A DNA stretch of 64,000 nucleotides from Cavia porcellus (GCF_034190915.1 NW_026947692.1:1-64000), one strand, 5' to 3'; positions 25,527 through 40,768 are shown, counted from the stretch's first letter. Program-made: numbers and translations. Notes: generated from the sequence alone by a model not told the origin.

Positions 25527-27264
25527 GAATCAAATGTAACACACACCCATACAATGCGCACCACCCCGTGATGTTTTTCTCACTGCTACTAGTGAATCTA
25601 ATGTAACACACACCCATACAATGCGCACCAACCCGTGATGTTTTTCTCACTGCTACTAGTGAATCTAATGTAACACACCCATACAATGCGCACCACCCCG
25701 TGATGTTTTTCTCACTGCTACTAGTGAATCTAATGTAACACACACCCATACAATGCGCACCACCACGTGATGTTTTTCTCACTGCTACTAGTAAATCTAA
25801 TGTAACACACACCCATACAATGCGCACCACCCCGTGATGTTTTTCTCACTGCTACTAGGGAATGTAATGTAACACACACCCATACAATGCGCACCACCCC
25901 GTGATGTTTTTCTCACTGCTACTACTGAATGTAATGTAACACACACCCATACAATGCGCACCACCCCGTGATGTTTTTCTCACTGCTACTAGTGAATGTA
26001 ATGTAACACACACCCATACAATGCGCACCACCCCGTGATGTTTTTCTCACTCCTACTAGTGAATCTAACGTAACACACACCCATACAATGCGCACCACCC
26101 CGTGATGTTTTTCTCACTCCTACTAGTGAATGTAATGTAACACACACCCATACAATGCGCACCACCCCGTGATGTTTTTCTCACTGCTACTAGTGAATGT
26201 AATGTAACACACACCCATACAATGCGCACCACCCCGTGATGTTTTTCTCACTCCTACTAGTGAATGTAATGTAACACACACCCATACAATGCGCACCACC
26301 CCGTGATGTTTTTCTCACTCCTACTAGTGAATGTAATGTAACACACACCCATACAATGCGCACCACCCCGTGATGTTTTTCTCACTGCTACTAGTGAATC
26401 CAATGTAACACACACCCATACAATGCGCACCACCCCGTGATGTTTTTCTCACTGCTACTAGTGAATCCAATGTAACACACACCCATACAATGCGCACCAC
26501 CCCGTGATGTTTTTCTCACTGCTACTAGTGAATCTAATGTAACACACACCCATACAATGCGCACCACCCCGTGATGTTTTTCTCACTGCTACTAGTGAAT
26601 CTAATGTAACACACACCCATACAATGCGCACCACCCCGTGATGTTTTTCTCACTGCTACTAGTGAATCTAATGTAACACACACCCATACAATGCGCACCA
26701 CCGCGTGATGTTTTTCTCACTCCTACTAGTGAATGTAATGTAACACACACATACAATGCGCACCACCCCGTGATGTTTTTCTCACTGCTACTAGTGAATC
26801 CAATGTAACACACACCCATACAATGCGCACCACCCCGTGATGTTTTTCTCACTGCTACTAGTGAATCTAATGTAACACACACCCATACAATGCGCACCAC
26901 CCCGTGATGTTTTTCTCACTCCTACTAGTGAATCTAATGTAACACACACCCATACAATGCGCACCACCCCGTGATGTTTTTCTCACTGCTACTTGTGAAT
27001 CTAACGTAACACACACCCATACAATGCGCACCACCCCGTGATGTTTTTCTCACTCCTACTAGTGAATCTAACGTAACACACACCCATACAATGCGCACCA
27101 CCCCGTGATGTTTTTCTCACTCCTACTAGTGAATCTAATGTAACACACACCCATACAATGCGCACCACCCCGTGTTGTTTTTCTCACTGCTACTAGTGAA
27201 TGTAATGTAACACACACCCATACAATGCGCACCACCCCGTGATGTTTTTCTCACTCCTACTAGT
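25527..27264 (+). repeat. Block C3: 1738-bp unit, 26 monomers
   Basis: It opens with a CA-variant monomer, then CACCAACCCG, a 65-bp monomer, an E-box variant (25764-25769), TAGTAAATC and CTAGGGAAT. The same opening series is copied in C4 at +1738. From 26329 onward this block is also the left part of duplication D1. Confidence 0.82.
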
Positions 27265-28401
27265 GAATCAAATGTAACACACACCCATACAATGCGCACC
27301 ACCCCGTGATGTTTTTCTCACTGCTACTAGTGAATCTAATGTAACACACACCCATACAATGCGCACCAACCCGTGATGTTTTTCTCACTGCTACTAGTGA
27401 ATCTAATGTAACACACCTATACAATGCGCACCACCCCGTGATGTTTTTCTCACTGCTACTAGTGAATCTAATGTAACACACACCCATACAATGCGCACCA
27501 CCACGTGATGTTTTTCTCACTGCTACTAGTAAATCTAATGTAACACACACCGATACAATGCGCACCACCCCGTGATGTTTTTCTCACTGCTACTAGGGAA
27601 TGTAATGTAACACACACCCATACAATGCGCACCACCCCGTGATGTTTTTCTCACTGCTACTACTGAATGTAATGTAACACACACCCATACAATGCGCACC
27701 ACCCCGTGATGTTTTTCTCACTGCTACTAGTGAATGTAATGTAACACACACCCATACAATGCGCACCACCCCGTGATGTTTTTCTCACTGCTACTAGTGA
27801 ATCTAACGTAACACACACCCATACAATGCGCACCACCCCGTGATGTTTTTCTCACTCCTACTAGTGAATGTAATGTAACACACACCCATACAATGCGCAC
27901 CACCCCGTGATGTTTTTCTCACTGCTACTAGTGAATGTAATGTAACACACACCCATACAATGCGCACCACCCCGTGATGTTTTTCTCACTCCTACTAGTG
28001 AATGTAATGTAACACACACCCATACAATGCGCACCACCCCGTGATGTTTTTCTCACTCCTACTAGTGAATGTAATGTAACACACACCCATACAATGCGCA
28101 CCACCCCGTGATGTTTTTCTCACTGCTACTAGTGAATCCAATGTAACACACACCCATACAATGCGCACCACCCCGTGATGTTTTTCTCACTGCTACTAGT
28201 GAATCTAATGTAGCACACACCCATACAATGCGCACCACCCCGTGATGTTTTTCTCACTCCTACTAGTGAATCCAATGTAACACACACCCATACAATGCGC
28301 CCCACCCCGTGATGTTTTTCTCACTCCTACTAGTGAATCCAATGTAACACACACCCATACAATGCGCACCACCCCGTGATGTTTTTCTCACTCCTACTAG
28401 T
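27265..28401 (+). repeat. Block C4: 1137-bp unit, 17 monomers
   Basis: It repeats the C3 opening, including CACCAACCCG, CACGTG (27502-27507), TAGTAAATC and CTAGGGAAT, and adds private ACACCTATAC and ACACCGATAC changes. It ends at the next CA-variant monomer at 28402. Confidence 0.8.
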
Positions 28402-29739
28402 GAATCAAATGTAACACACACCCATACAATGCGCACCACCCCGTGATGTTTTTCTCACTGATACTAGTGAATCTAATGTAACACACACCCATACAATGCG
28501 CACCACCCCGTGATGTTTTTCTCACTGCTACTAGTGAATCTAATGTAACACACCCATACAATGCGCACCACCCCGTGATGTTTTTCTCACTGCTACTAGT
28601 GAATCTAATGTAACACACACCCATACAATGCGCACCACCCCGTGATGTTTTTCTCACTGCTACTAGTGAATCTAATGTAACACACACCCATACAATGCGC
28701 ACCACCCCGTGATGTTTTTCTCACTGCTACTAGTGAATGTAATGTAACACACACCCATACAATGCGCACCACCCCGTGATGTTTTTCTCACTGCTACTAG
28801 GGAATCTAATGTAACACACACCCATACAATGCGTACCACCCCGTGATGTTTTTCTCACTCCTACTAGTGAATCCAATGCAACACACACCCATACAATGCG
28901 CACCACCCCGTGATGTTTTTCTCACTGCTACTAGTGAATCTAATGTAACACACACCCATACAATGCGCACCACCCCGTGATGTTTTTCTCACTCCTACTA
29001 GTGAATGTAATGTAACACACACCCATACAATGCGCACCACCCCGTGATGTTTTTCTCACTCCTACTAGTGAATCCAATGTAACACACACCCATACAATGC
29101 GCACCACCCCGTGATGTTTTTCTCACTCCTACTAGTGAATCTAATGTAACACACACCCATACAATGCGCACCACCCCGTGATGTTTTTCTCACTGCTACT
29201 AGTGAATCTAATGTAACACACACCCATACAATGCGCACCACCCCGTGATGTTTTTCTCACTGCTACTAGTGAATCGAATGTAACACACACCCATACAATG
29301 CGCACCACCCCGTGATGTTTTTCTCACTGCTACTAGGGAATCTAATGTAACACACATCCATACAATGCGCACCACCCCGTGATGTTTTTCTCACTGCTAC
29401 TAGTGAATGTAATGTAACACACACCCATACAATGCGCACCACCCCGTGATGTTTTTCTCACTGCTACTAGTGAATCTAACGTAACACACACCCATACAAT
29501 GCGCACCACCCCGTGATGTTTTTCTCACTCCTACTAGTGAATGTAATGTAACACACACCCATACAATGCGCACCACCCCGTGATGTTTTTCTCACTGCTA
29601 CTAGTGAATGTAATGTGACACACACCCATACAATGCGCACCACCCCGTGATGTTTTTCTCACTCCTACTAGTGAATGTAATGTAACACACACCCATACAA
29701 TGCGCACCACCCCGTGATGTTTTTCTCACTCCTACTAGT

Positions 29740-31010
29740 GAATCCAATGTAACACACACCCATACAATGCGCACCACCCCGTGATGTTTTTCTCACTCCT
29801 ACTAGTGAATGTAATGTAACACACACCCATACAATGTGCACCACCCCGTGATGTTTTTCTCACTGCTACTAGTGAATCTAATATAACACACACCCATACA
29901 ATGTGCACCACCCCGTGATGTTTTTCTCACTGCTACTAGTGAATCCAATGTAACACACACCCATACAATGTGCACCACCCCGTGATGTTTTTCTCACTGC
30001 TACTAGTGAATCCAATGTAACACACCCATACAATGCGCACCACCCCGTGATGTTTTTCTCACTCCTACTACTGAATCTAATGTAACACACACCCGTACAA
30101 TGCGCACCACCCCGTGATGTTTTTCTGACTCCTACTACTGAATCTAATGTAACACACACCCGTACAATGCGCACCACCCCGTGATGTTTTTCTCACTGCT
30201 ACTAGTGAATCTAATGTAACACACACCCATACAATGCGCACCACCCCGTGATGTTTTTCTCACTCCTACTAGTGAATCTAATGTAACACACACCCATACA
30301 ATGCGCACCACCCCGTGATGTTTTTCTCACTGCTACTAGTGAATCTAATGTAACACACACCCATACAATGCGCACCACCCCGTGATGTTTTTCTCACTCC
30401 TACTACTGAATGTAATGTAACACACACCCATACAATGCGCACCACCCCGTGATGTTTTTCTCACTCCTACTAGTGAATCCAATGTAACACACACCCATAC
30501 AATGCGCACCACCCCGTGATGTTTTTCTCACTCCTACTAGTGAATCCAATGTAACACACACCCATACAATGCGCACCACCCCGTGATGTTTTTCTCACTC
30601 CTACTAGTGAATCCAATGTAACACACACCCATACAATGCGCACCACCCCGTGATGTTTTTCTCACTCCTACTAGTGAATGTAATGTAACACACACCCATA
30701 CAATGTGCACCACCCCGTGATGTTTTTCTCACTGCTACTAGTGAATCTAATATAACACACACCCATACAATGTGCACCACCCCGTGATGTTTTTCTCACT
30801 GCTACTAGTGAATCCAATGTAACACACACCCATACAATGTGCACCACCCCGTGATGTTTTTCTCACTGCTACTAGTGAATCCAATGTAACACACCCATAC
30901 AATGCGCACCACCCCGTGATGTTTTTCTCACTCCTACTACTGAATCTAATGTAACACACACCCGTACAATGCGCACCACCCCGTGATGTTTTTCTCACTC
31001 CTACTAGTGA
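29740..31010 (+). repeat. Internal 869-bp (13-monomer) duplication in D1
   Basis: The series GAATCC, GTGCACC, AATATAAC with GTGCACC, GAATCC with GTGCACC, a 65-bp GAATCC monomer and a CTACTACTGAAT monomer with ACCCGTAC occurs at 29740 and again at 30609, an offset of 869 (13 x 67 less 2). The same pair is in D2 at about 35224 and 36093, so this duplication predates the D1/D2 duplication. Confidence 0.82.
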
Positions 31011-31244
31011 ATCTGATGTAACACACACCCATAAAATGCGCACCACCCCGTGATGTTTTTCTCACTGCTACTAGTGAATCTAATGTAACACACACCCATA
31101 CAATGCGTACCACCCCGTGATGTTTTTCTCACTCCTACTAGTGAATGTAATGTAACACACACCCATACAATGCGCACCACCCCGTGATGTTTTTCTCACT
31201 GCTACTAGTGAATCTAATGTAGCACACACCCATACAATGCGCAC

Positions 31245-31477
31245 CACCACGTGATGTTTTTCTCACTGCTACTAGTAAATCTAATGTAACACACACCCAT
31301 ACAATGCGCACCACCCCGTGATGTTTTTCTCACTGCTACTAGGGAATGTAATGTAACACACACCCATACAATGCGCACCACCCCGTGATGTTTTTCTCAC
31401 TGCTACTAGTGAATCTAATGTAACACACACCCATACAATGCGTACCACCCCGTGATGTTTTTCTCACTCCTACTAGT
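31245..31477 (+). repeat. Short link between D1 and D2
   Basis: About three and a half monomers carrying CACGTG (31248-31253), TAGTAAATC and CTAGGGAAT, the marker group of the C3/C4 openings, although no CA-variant monomer is present. It suggests a recombination join. Confidence 0.7.
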
Positions 31478-34400
31478 GAATGTAATGTAACACACACCCA
31501 TACAATGCGCACCACCCCGTGATGTTTTTCTCACTGCTACTAGTGAATCCAATGTAACACACACCCATACAATGCGCACCACCCCGTGATGTTTTTCTCA
31601 CTGCTACTAGTGAATCCAATGTAACACACACCCATACAATGCGCACCACCCCGTGATGTTTTTCTCACTGCTACTAGTGAATCTAATGTAACACACACCC
31701 ATACAATGCGCACCACCCCGTGATGTTTTTCTCACTGCTACTAGTGAATCTAATGTAACACACACCCATACAATGCGCACCACCCCGTGATGTTTTTCTC
31801 ACTGCTACTAGTGAATCTAATGTAACACACACCCATACAATGCGCACCACCGCGTGATGTTTTTCTCACTCCTACTAGTGAATGTAATGTAACACACACA
31901 TACAATGCGCACCACCCCGTGATGTTTTTCTCACTGCTACTAGTGAATCCAATGTAACACACACCCATACAATGCGCACCACCCCGTGATGTTTTTCTCA
32001 CTGCTACTAGTGAATCTAATGTAACACACACCCATACAATGCGCACCACCCCGTGATGTTTTTCTCACTCCTACTAGTGAATCTAATGTAACACACACCC
32101 ATACAATGCGCACCACCCCGTGATGTTTTTCTCACTGCTACTTGTGAATCTAACGTAACACACACCCATACAATGCGCACCACCCCGTGATGTTTTTCTC
32201 ACTCCTACTAGTGAATCTAACGTAACACACACCCATACAATGCGCACCACCCCGTGATGTTTTTCTCACTCCTACTAGTGAATCTAATGTAACACACACC
32301 CATACAATGCGCACCACCCCGTGTTGTTTTTCTCACTGCTACTAGTGAATGTAATGTAACACACACCCATACAATGCGCACCACCCCGTGATGTTTTTCT
32401 CACTCCTACTAGTGAATCAAATGTAACACACACCCATACAATGCGCACCACCCCGTGATGTTTTTCTCACTGCTACTAGTGAATCTAATGTAACACACAC
32501 CCATACAATGCGCACCAACCCGTGATGTTTTTCTCACTGCTACTAGTGAATCTAATGTAACACACCTATACAATGCGCACCACCCCGTGATGTTTTTCTC
32601 ACTGCTACTAGTGAATCTAATGTAACACACACCCATACAATGCGCACCACCACGTGATGTTTTTCTCACTGCTACTAGTAAATCTAATGTAACACACACC
32701 GATACAATGCGCACCACCCCGTGATGTTTTTCTCACTGCTACTAGGGAATGTAATGTAACACACACCCATACAATGCGCACCACCCCGTGATGTTTTTCT
32801 CACTGCTACTACTGAATGTAATGTAACACACACCCATACAATGCGCACCACCCCGTGATGTTTTTCTCACTGCTACTAGTGAATGTAATGTAACACACAC
32901 CCATACAATGCGCACCACCCCGTGATGTTTTTCTCACTGCTACTAGTGAATCTAACGTAACACACACCCATACAATGCGCACCACCCCGTGATGTTTTTC
33001 TCACTCCTACTAGTGAATGTAATGTAACACACACCCATACAATGCGCACCACCCCGTGATGTTTTTCTCACTGCTACTAGTGAATGTAATGTAACACACA
33101 CCCATACAATGCGCACCACCCCGTGATGTTTTTCTCACTCCTACTAGTGAATGTAATGTAACACACACCCATACAATGCGCACCACCCCGTGATGTTTTT
33201 CTCACTCCTACTAGTGAATGTAATGTAACACACACCCATACAATGCGTACCACCCCGTGATGTTTTTCTCACTGCTACTAGTGCATCCAATGTAACACAC
33301 ACCCATACAATGCGCACCACCCCGTGATGTTTTTCTCACTGCTACTAGTGAATCTAATGTAACACACACCCATACAATGCGCACCACCCCGTGATGTTTT
33401 TCTCACTGCTACTAGTGAATCTAATGTAACACACACCCATACAATGCGCACCACCCCGTGATGTTTTTCTCACTGCTACTAGTGAATCTAATGTAACACA
33501 CACCCATACAATGCGCACCACCCCGTGATGTTTTTCTCACTCCTACTAGTGAATCTAATGTAACACACACCCATACAATGCGTACCACCCCGTGATGTTT
33601 TTCTCACTCCTACTAGTGAATGTAATGTAACACACACCCATACAATGCGCACCACCCCGTGATGTTTTTCTCACTGCTACTAGTGAATCTAATGTAGCAC
33701 ACACCCATACAATGCGCACCACCCCGTGATGTTTTTCTCACTCCTACTAGTGAATCCAATGTAACACACACCCATACAATGCGCCCCACCCCGTGATGTT
33801 TTTCTCACTCCTACTAGTGAATCCAATGTAACACACACCCATACAATGCGCACCACCCCGTGATGTTTTTCTCACTCCTACTAGTGAATCAAATGTAACA
33901 CACACCCATACAATGCGCACCACCCCGTGATGTTTTTCTCACTGATACTAGTGAATCTAATGTAACACACACCCATACAATGCGCACCACCCCGTGATGT
34001 TTTTCTCACTGCTACTAGTGAATCTAATGTAACACACCCATACAATGCGCACCACCCCGTGATGTTTTTCTCACTGCTACTAGTGAATCTAATGTAACAC
34101 ACACCCATACAATGCGCACCACCCCGTGATGTTTTTCTCACTGCTACTAGTGAATCTAATGTAACACACACCCATACAATGCGCACCACCCCGTGATGTT
34201 TTTCTCACTGCTACTAGTGAATGTAATGTAACACACACCCATACAATGCGCACCACCCCGTGATGTTTTTCTCACTGCTACTAGGGAATCTAATGTAACA
34301 CACACCCATACAATGCGTACCACCCCGTGATGTTTTTCTCACTCCTACTAGTGAATCCAATGCAACACACACCCATACAATGCGCACCACCCCGTGATGT

Positions 34401-36724
34401 TTTTCTCACTGCTACTAGTGAATCTAATGTAACACACACCCATACAATGCGCACCACCCCGTGATGTTTTTCTCACTCCTACTAGTGAATGTAATGTAAC
34501 ACACACCCATACAATGCGCACCACCCCGTGATGTTTTTCTCACTCCTACTAGTGAATCCAATGTAACACACACCCATACAATGCGCACCACCCCGTGATG
34601 TTTTTCTCACTCCTACTAGTGAATCTAATGTAACACACACCCATACAATGCGCACCACCCCGTGATGTTTTTCTCACTGCTACTAGTGAATCTAATGTAA
34701 CACACACCCATACAATGCGCACCACCCCGTGATGTTTTTCTCACTGCTACTAGTGAATCGAATGTAACACACACCCATACAATGCGCACCACCCCGTGAT
34801 GTTTTTCTCACTGCTACTAGGGAATCTAATGTAACACACATCCATACAATGCGCACCACCCCGTGATGTTTTTCTCACTGCTACTAGTGAATGTAATGTA
34901 ACACACACCCATACAATGCGCACCACCCCGTGATGTTTTTCTCACTGCTACTAGTGAATCTAACGTAACACACACCCATACAATGCGCACCACCCCGTGA
35001 TGTTTTTCTCACTCCTACTAGTGAATGTAATGTAACACACACCCATACAATGCGCACCACCCCGTGATGTTTTTCTCACTGCTACTAGTGAATGTAATGT
35101 GACACACACCCATACAATGCGCACCACCCCGTGATGTTTTTCTCACTCCTACTAGTGAATGTAATGTAACACACACCCATACAATGCGCACCACCCCGTG
35201 ATGTTTTTCTCACTCCTACTAGTGAATCCAATGTAACACACACCCATACAATGCGCACCACCCCGTGATGTTTTTCTCACTCCTACTAGTGAATGTAATG
35301 TAACACACACCCATACAATGTGCACCACCCCGTGATGTTTTTCTCACTGCTACTAGTGAATCTAATATAACACACACCCATACAATGTGCACCACCCCGT
35401 GATGTTTTTCTCACTGCTACTAGTGAATCCAATGTAACACACACCCATACAATGTGCACCACCCCGTGATGTTTTTCTCACTGCTACTAGTGAATCCAAT
35501 GTAACACACCCATACAATGCGCACCACCCCGTGATGTTTTTCTCACTCCTACTACTGAATCTAATGTAACACACACCCGTACAATGCGCACCACCCCGTG
35601 ATGTTTTTCTGACTCCTACTACTGAATCTAATGTAACACACACCCGTACAATGCGCACCACCCCGTGATGTTTTTCTCACTGCTACTAGTGAATCTAATG
35701 TAACACACACCCATACAATGCGCACCACCCCGTGATGTTTTTCTCACTCCTACTAGTGAATCTAATGTAACACACACCCATACAATGCGCACCACCCCGT
35801 GATGTTTTTCTCACTGCTACTAGTGAATCTAATGTAACACACACCCATACAATGCGCACCACCCTGTGATGTTTTTCTCACTCCTACTACTGAATGTAAT
35901 GTAACACACACCCATACAATGCGCACCACCCCGTGATGTTTTTCTCACTCCTACTAGTGAATCCAATGTAACACACACCCATACAATGCGCACCACCCCG
36001 TGATGTTTTTCTCACTCCTACTAGTGAATCCAATGTAACACACACCCATACAATGCGCACCACCCCGTGATGTTTTTCTCACTCCTACTAGTGAATCCAA
36101 TGTAACACACACCCATACAATGCGCACCACCCCGTGATGTTTTTCTCACTCCTACTAGTGAATGTAATGTAACACACACCCATACAATGTGCACCACCCC
36201 GTGATGTTTTTCCCACTGCTACTAGTGAATCTAATATAACACACACCCATACAATGTGCACCACCCCGTGATGTTTTTCTCACTGCTACTAGTGAATCCA
36301 ATGTAACACACACCCATACAATGTGCACCACCCCGTGATGTTTTTCTCACTGCTACTAGTGAATCCAATGTAACACACCCATACAATGCGCACCACCCCG
36401 TGATGTTTTTCTCACTCCTACTACTGAATCTAATGTAACACACACCCGTACAATGCGCACCACCCCGTGATGTTTTTCTCACTCCTACTAGTGAATCTGA
36501 TGTAACACACACCCATAAAATGCGCACCACCCCGTGATGTTTTTCTCACTGCTACTAGTGAATCTAATGTAACACACACCCATACAATGCGTACCACCCC
36601 GTGATGTTTTTCTCACTCCTACTAGTGAATGTAATGTAACACACACCCATACAATGCGCACCACCCCGTGATGTTTTTCTCACTGCTACTAGTGAATCTA
36701 ATGTAGCACACACCCATACAATGC
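31478..36724 (+). repeat. Block D2: 5.25-kb copy of D1 with a five-monomer insertion
   Basis: It follows D1 variant for variant at +5149, then at +5484 after five extra monomers (33350-33684). Private changes include AGTGCATCC at 33283, where GAATCC is expected, and TTTTCCCACTG at about 36211. The right limit is at about 36724, where D1 continues with CACGTG and D2 with CACCGCGTG. Confidence 0.88.
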
Positions 36725-39700
36725 GCACCACCGCGTGATGTTTTTCTCACTCCTACTAGTGAATCCAATGTAACACACACCCATACAATGCGCACCACCC
36801 CGTGATGTTTTTCTCACTCCTACTAGTGAATCCAATGTAACACACACCCATACAATGCGCACCACCCCGTGATGTTTTTCTCACTCCTACTAGTGAATCA
36901 AATGTAACACACACCCATACAATGCGCACCACCCCGTGATGTTTTTCTCACTGATACTAGTGAATCTAATGTAACACACACCCATACAATGCGCACCACC
37001 CCGTGATGTTTTTCTCACTGCTACTAGTGAATCTAATGTAACACACCCATACAATGCGCACCACCCCGTGATGTTTTTCTCACTGCTACTAGTGAATCTA
37101 ATGTAACACACACCCATACAATGCGCACGACCCCGTGATGTTTTTCTCACTGCTACTAGTGAATCTAATGTAACACACACCCATACAATGCGCACCACCC
37201 CGTGATGTTTTTCTCACTGCTACTAGTGAATCTAATGTAACACACACCCATACAATGCGCACCACCCCGTGATGTTTTTCTCACTCCTACTAGTGAATGT
37301 AATGTAACACACACCCATACAATGCGCACCACCCCGTGATGTTTTTCTCACTCCTACTAGTGAATCCAATGCAACACACACCCATAGAATGCGCACCACC
37401 CCGTGATGTTTTTCTCACTGCTACTAGTGAATCTAATGTAACACACACCCATACAATGCGCACCACCCCGTGATGTTTTTCTCACTGCTACTAGTGAATC
37501 TAATGTAACACACACCCATACAATGCGCACCACGCCGTGATGTTTTTCTCACTGCTACTAGTGAATCTAATGTAACACACCCATACAATGCGCACCACCC
37601 CGTGATGTTTTTCTCACGGCTACTAGTGAATCTAATGTAACACACACCCATACAATTCGCACCACCCCGTGATGTTTTTCTCACTGCTACTAGTGAATTT
37701 AATGTAACACACACCCATACAATGCGCACCACCCCGTGATGTTTTTCTCACTGCTACTAGGGAATCTAATGTAACACACACACATACAATGCGCACCACC
37801 CCGTGATGTTTTTCTCACTGCTACTAGTGAATCTAATGTAACACACACCCATACAATGCGCACCACCCCGTGATGTTTTTCTCACTGCTACTAGTGAATC
37901 TAATGTAACACACACCCATACAATGCGCACCACCCCGTGATGTTTTTCTCACTCCTACTAGTGAATGTAATGTAACACACACCCATACAATGCGCACCAC
38001 CCCGTGATGTTTTTCTCACTCCTACTAGTGAATCCAATGTAACACACACCCATACAATGCACACCACCCCGTGATGTTTTTCTCACTCCTACTAGTGAAT
38101 CCAATGTAACACACACCCATACAATGCGCACCACCCCGTGATGTTTTTCTCACTCCTACTAGTGAATGTAATGTAACACACACCCATACAATGCGCACCA
38201 CCCCGTGATGTTTTTCTCACTCCTACTAGTGAATCCAATGCAACACACACCCATACAATGCGCACCACCCCGTGATGTTTTTCTCACTGCTACTAGTGAA
38301 TCTAATGTAACACACACCCATACAATGCGCACCACCCCGTGATGTTTTTCTCACTGCTACTAGTGAATCTAATGTAACACACACCCATACAATGCGCACC
38401 ACCCCGTGATGTTTTTCTCACTCATACTAGTGAATCTAATGTAACACACACCCATACAATGCGCACCACCCCGTGATGTTTTTCTCACTGCTACTAGTGA
38501 ATCTAATGTAACACACACCCATACAATGCGCACCACCCCGTGATGTTTTTCTCACTGCTACTAGTGAATGTAATGTAACACACACCCATACAATGCGCAC
38601 CACCCCGTGATGTTTTTCTCACTCCTACTAGTGAATCCAATGTAACACACACCCATACAATGCGCACCACCCCGTGATGTTTTTCTCACTCCTACTAGTG
38701 AATCCAATGTAACACACACCCATACAATGCGCACCACCCCGTGATGTTTTTCTCACTCCTACTAGTGAATCCAATGTAACACACACCCATACAATGCGCA
38801 CCACCCCGTGATGTTTTTCTCACTCCTACTAGTGAATGTAATGTAACACACACCCATACAATGTGCACCACCCCGTGATGTTTTTCTCACTGCTACTAGT
38901 GAATCTAATATAACACACACCCATACAATGCGCACCACCCCGTGATGTTTTTCTCACTGCTACTAGTGAATCCAATGTAACACACACCCATACAATGCGC
39001 ACCACCCCGTGATGTTTTTCTCACTGCTACTAGTGAATCCAATGTAACACACCCATACAATGCGCACCACCCCGTGATGTTTTTCTCACTCCTACTAGTG
39101 AATCTAATGTAACACACACCCATACAATGCGCACCACCCCGTGATGTTTTTCTCACTCCTACTAGTGAATGTAATGTAACACACACCCATACAATGCGCA
39201 CCACCCCGTGATGTTTTTCTCACTCCTACTAGTGAATCTAATGTAACACACACCCATACAATGCGCACCACCCCGTGATGTTTTTCTCACTGCTACTAGT
39301 GAATCTAATGTAACACACACTCATAAAATGCGCAGCACCCCGTGATGTTTTTCTAACTGCTACTAGTGAATCTAATGTAACACACACCCATACAATGCGC
39401 ACCACCCCGTGTTGTTTTTCTCACTGCTACTAGTGAATGTAATGTAACACACACCCATACAATGCGCACCACCCCGTGATGTTTTTCTCACTCCTACTAG
39501 TGAATGTAATGTAAAACACACCCATACAATGCGCACCACCCCGTGATGTTTTTCTCACTGCTACTAGTGAATCTAATGTAACACACACCCATACAATGCG
39601 CACCACCCCATGATGTTTTTCTCACTCCTACTAGTGAATCTAATGTAACACACACCCATACAATGCGTACCACCCCGTGATGTTTTTCTCACTCCTACTA

Positions 39701-40768
39701 GTGAATGTAATGTAACACACACCCATACAATGCGCACCACCCCGTGATGTTTTTCTCACTTCTACTAGTGAATCTAATGTAACACACCCATACAATGCGC
39801 ACCACCCGGTGATGTTTTTCTCACTGCTACTAGTGAATCTAATGTAACACACACCCATACAATGCGCACCACACCGTGATGTTTTTCTCACTGCTACTAG
39901 TGAATCTAATGTAACACACACCCATACAATGCGCACCACCCCGTGATGTTTTTCTCACTGCTACTAGTGAATCTAATGTAACACACACCCATACAATGCG
40001 CACCACCCCGTGATGTTTTTCTCACTGCTACTACTGAATGTAATGTAACACACACCCATACAATGCGCACCACCCCGTGATGTTTTTCTCACTGCTACTA
40101 GTGAATGTAATGTAACACACACCCATACAATGCGCACCACCCCGTGATGTTTTTCTCACTCCTACTAGTGAATGTAATGTAACACACACCCATACAATGC
40201 GCACCACCCCGTGTTGTTTTTCTCACTGCTACTAGTGAATGTAATGTAACACACACCCATACAATGTGCACCACCCCGTGATGTTTTTCTCACTGCTACT
40301 ACTGAATCTAATGTAACACACACCCATACAATGCGCACCACCCCGTGATGTTTTTCTCACTGCTACTAGTGAATCCAATGTAACACACACCCATACAATG
40401 CGCACCACCCCGTGATGTTTTTCTCACTCCTACTAGTGAATGTAATGTAACACACACCCATACAATGCGCACCACCCCGTGATGTTTTTCTCACTGCTAC
40501 TAGTGAATCTAATGTAACACACACCCATACAATGCGCACCACCGCGTGATGTTTTTCTCACTCCTACTAGTGAATGTAATGTAACACACACATACAATGC
40601 GCAATACCCCGTGATGTTTTTCTCACTTCTACTAGTGAATCCAATGTAACACACACCCATACAATGCGCACCACCCCGTGATGTTTTTCTCACTCCTACT
40701 AGTGAATCTAATGTAACACACCCATACAATGCGCACCACCCCGTGATGTTTTTCTCACTGCTACTAGT
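36725..40768 (+). repeat. Mosaic region of short matches to several blocks
   Basis: About 60 monomers without one clear unit. It includes a CA-variant monomer at 36895 with following monomers like 28402 and 33886, a group at 37496-37627 sharing CACGCCGTG and CACGGCT with C1, CCAATGCAAC monomers (about 37367 and 38231), an AATATAAC monomer at 38901, a CACCCGGTG monomer at about 39777 anticipating block E, and a GCAATACC monomer at 40570. The read is a patchwork of earlier and later blocks. No non-satellite DNA is present. Confidence 0.75.

Larger units (their letters stand above)
26329..31244 (+). repeat. Block D1: 4.9-kb segment, copied downstream as D2
   Basis: D1 matches D2 at +5149 up to about 28200 and at +5484 afterwards. 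Diagnostic variants seen in both are the 65-bp ACACACATAC monomer without the AT change (26731 and 31880), CTACTTGTG, three TAACGTAAC monomers, ACACCTATAC, ACACCGATAC, TGTAGCACAC, CACTGATAC, CCAATGCAAC, GAATCGAATG and TTTTCTGACTCC. The left limit is set by divergence just before 26329 and the right limit by divergence at about 31245. Confidence 0.88.
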
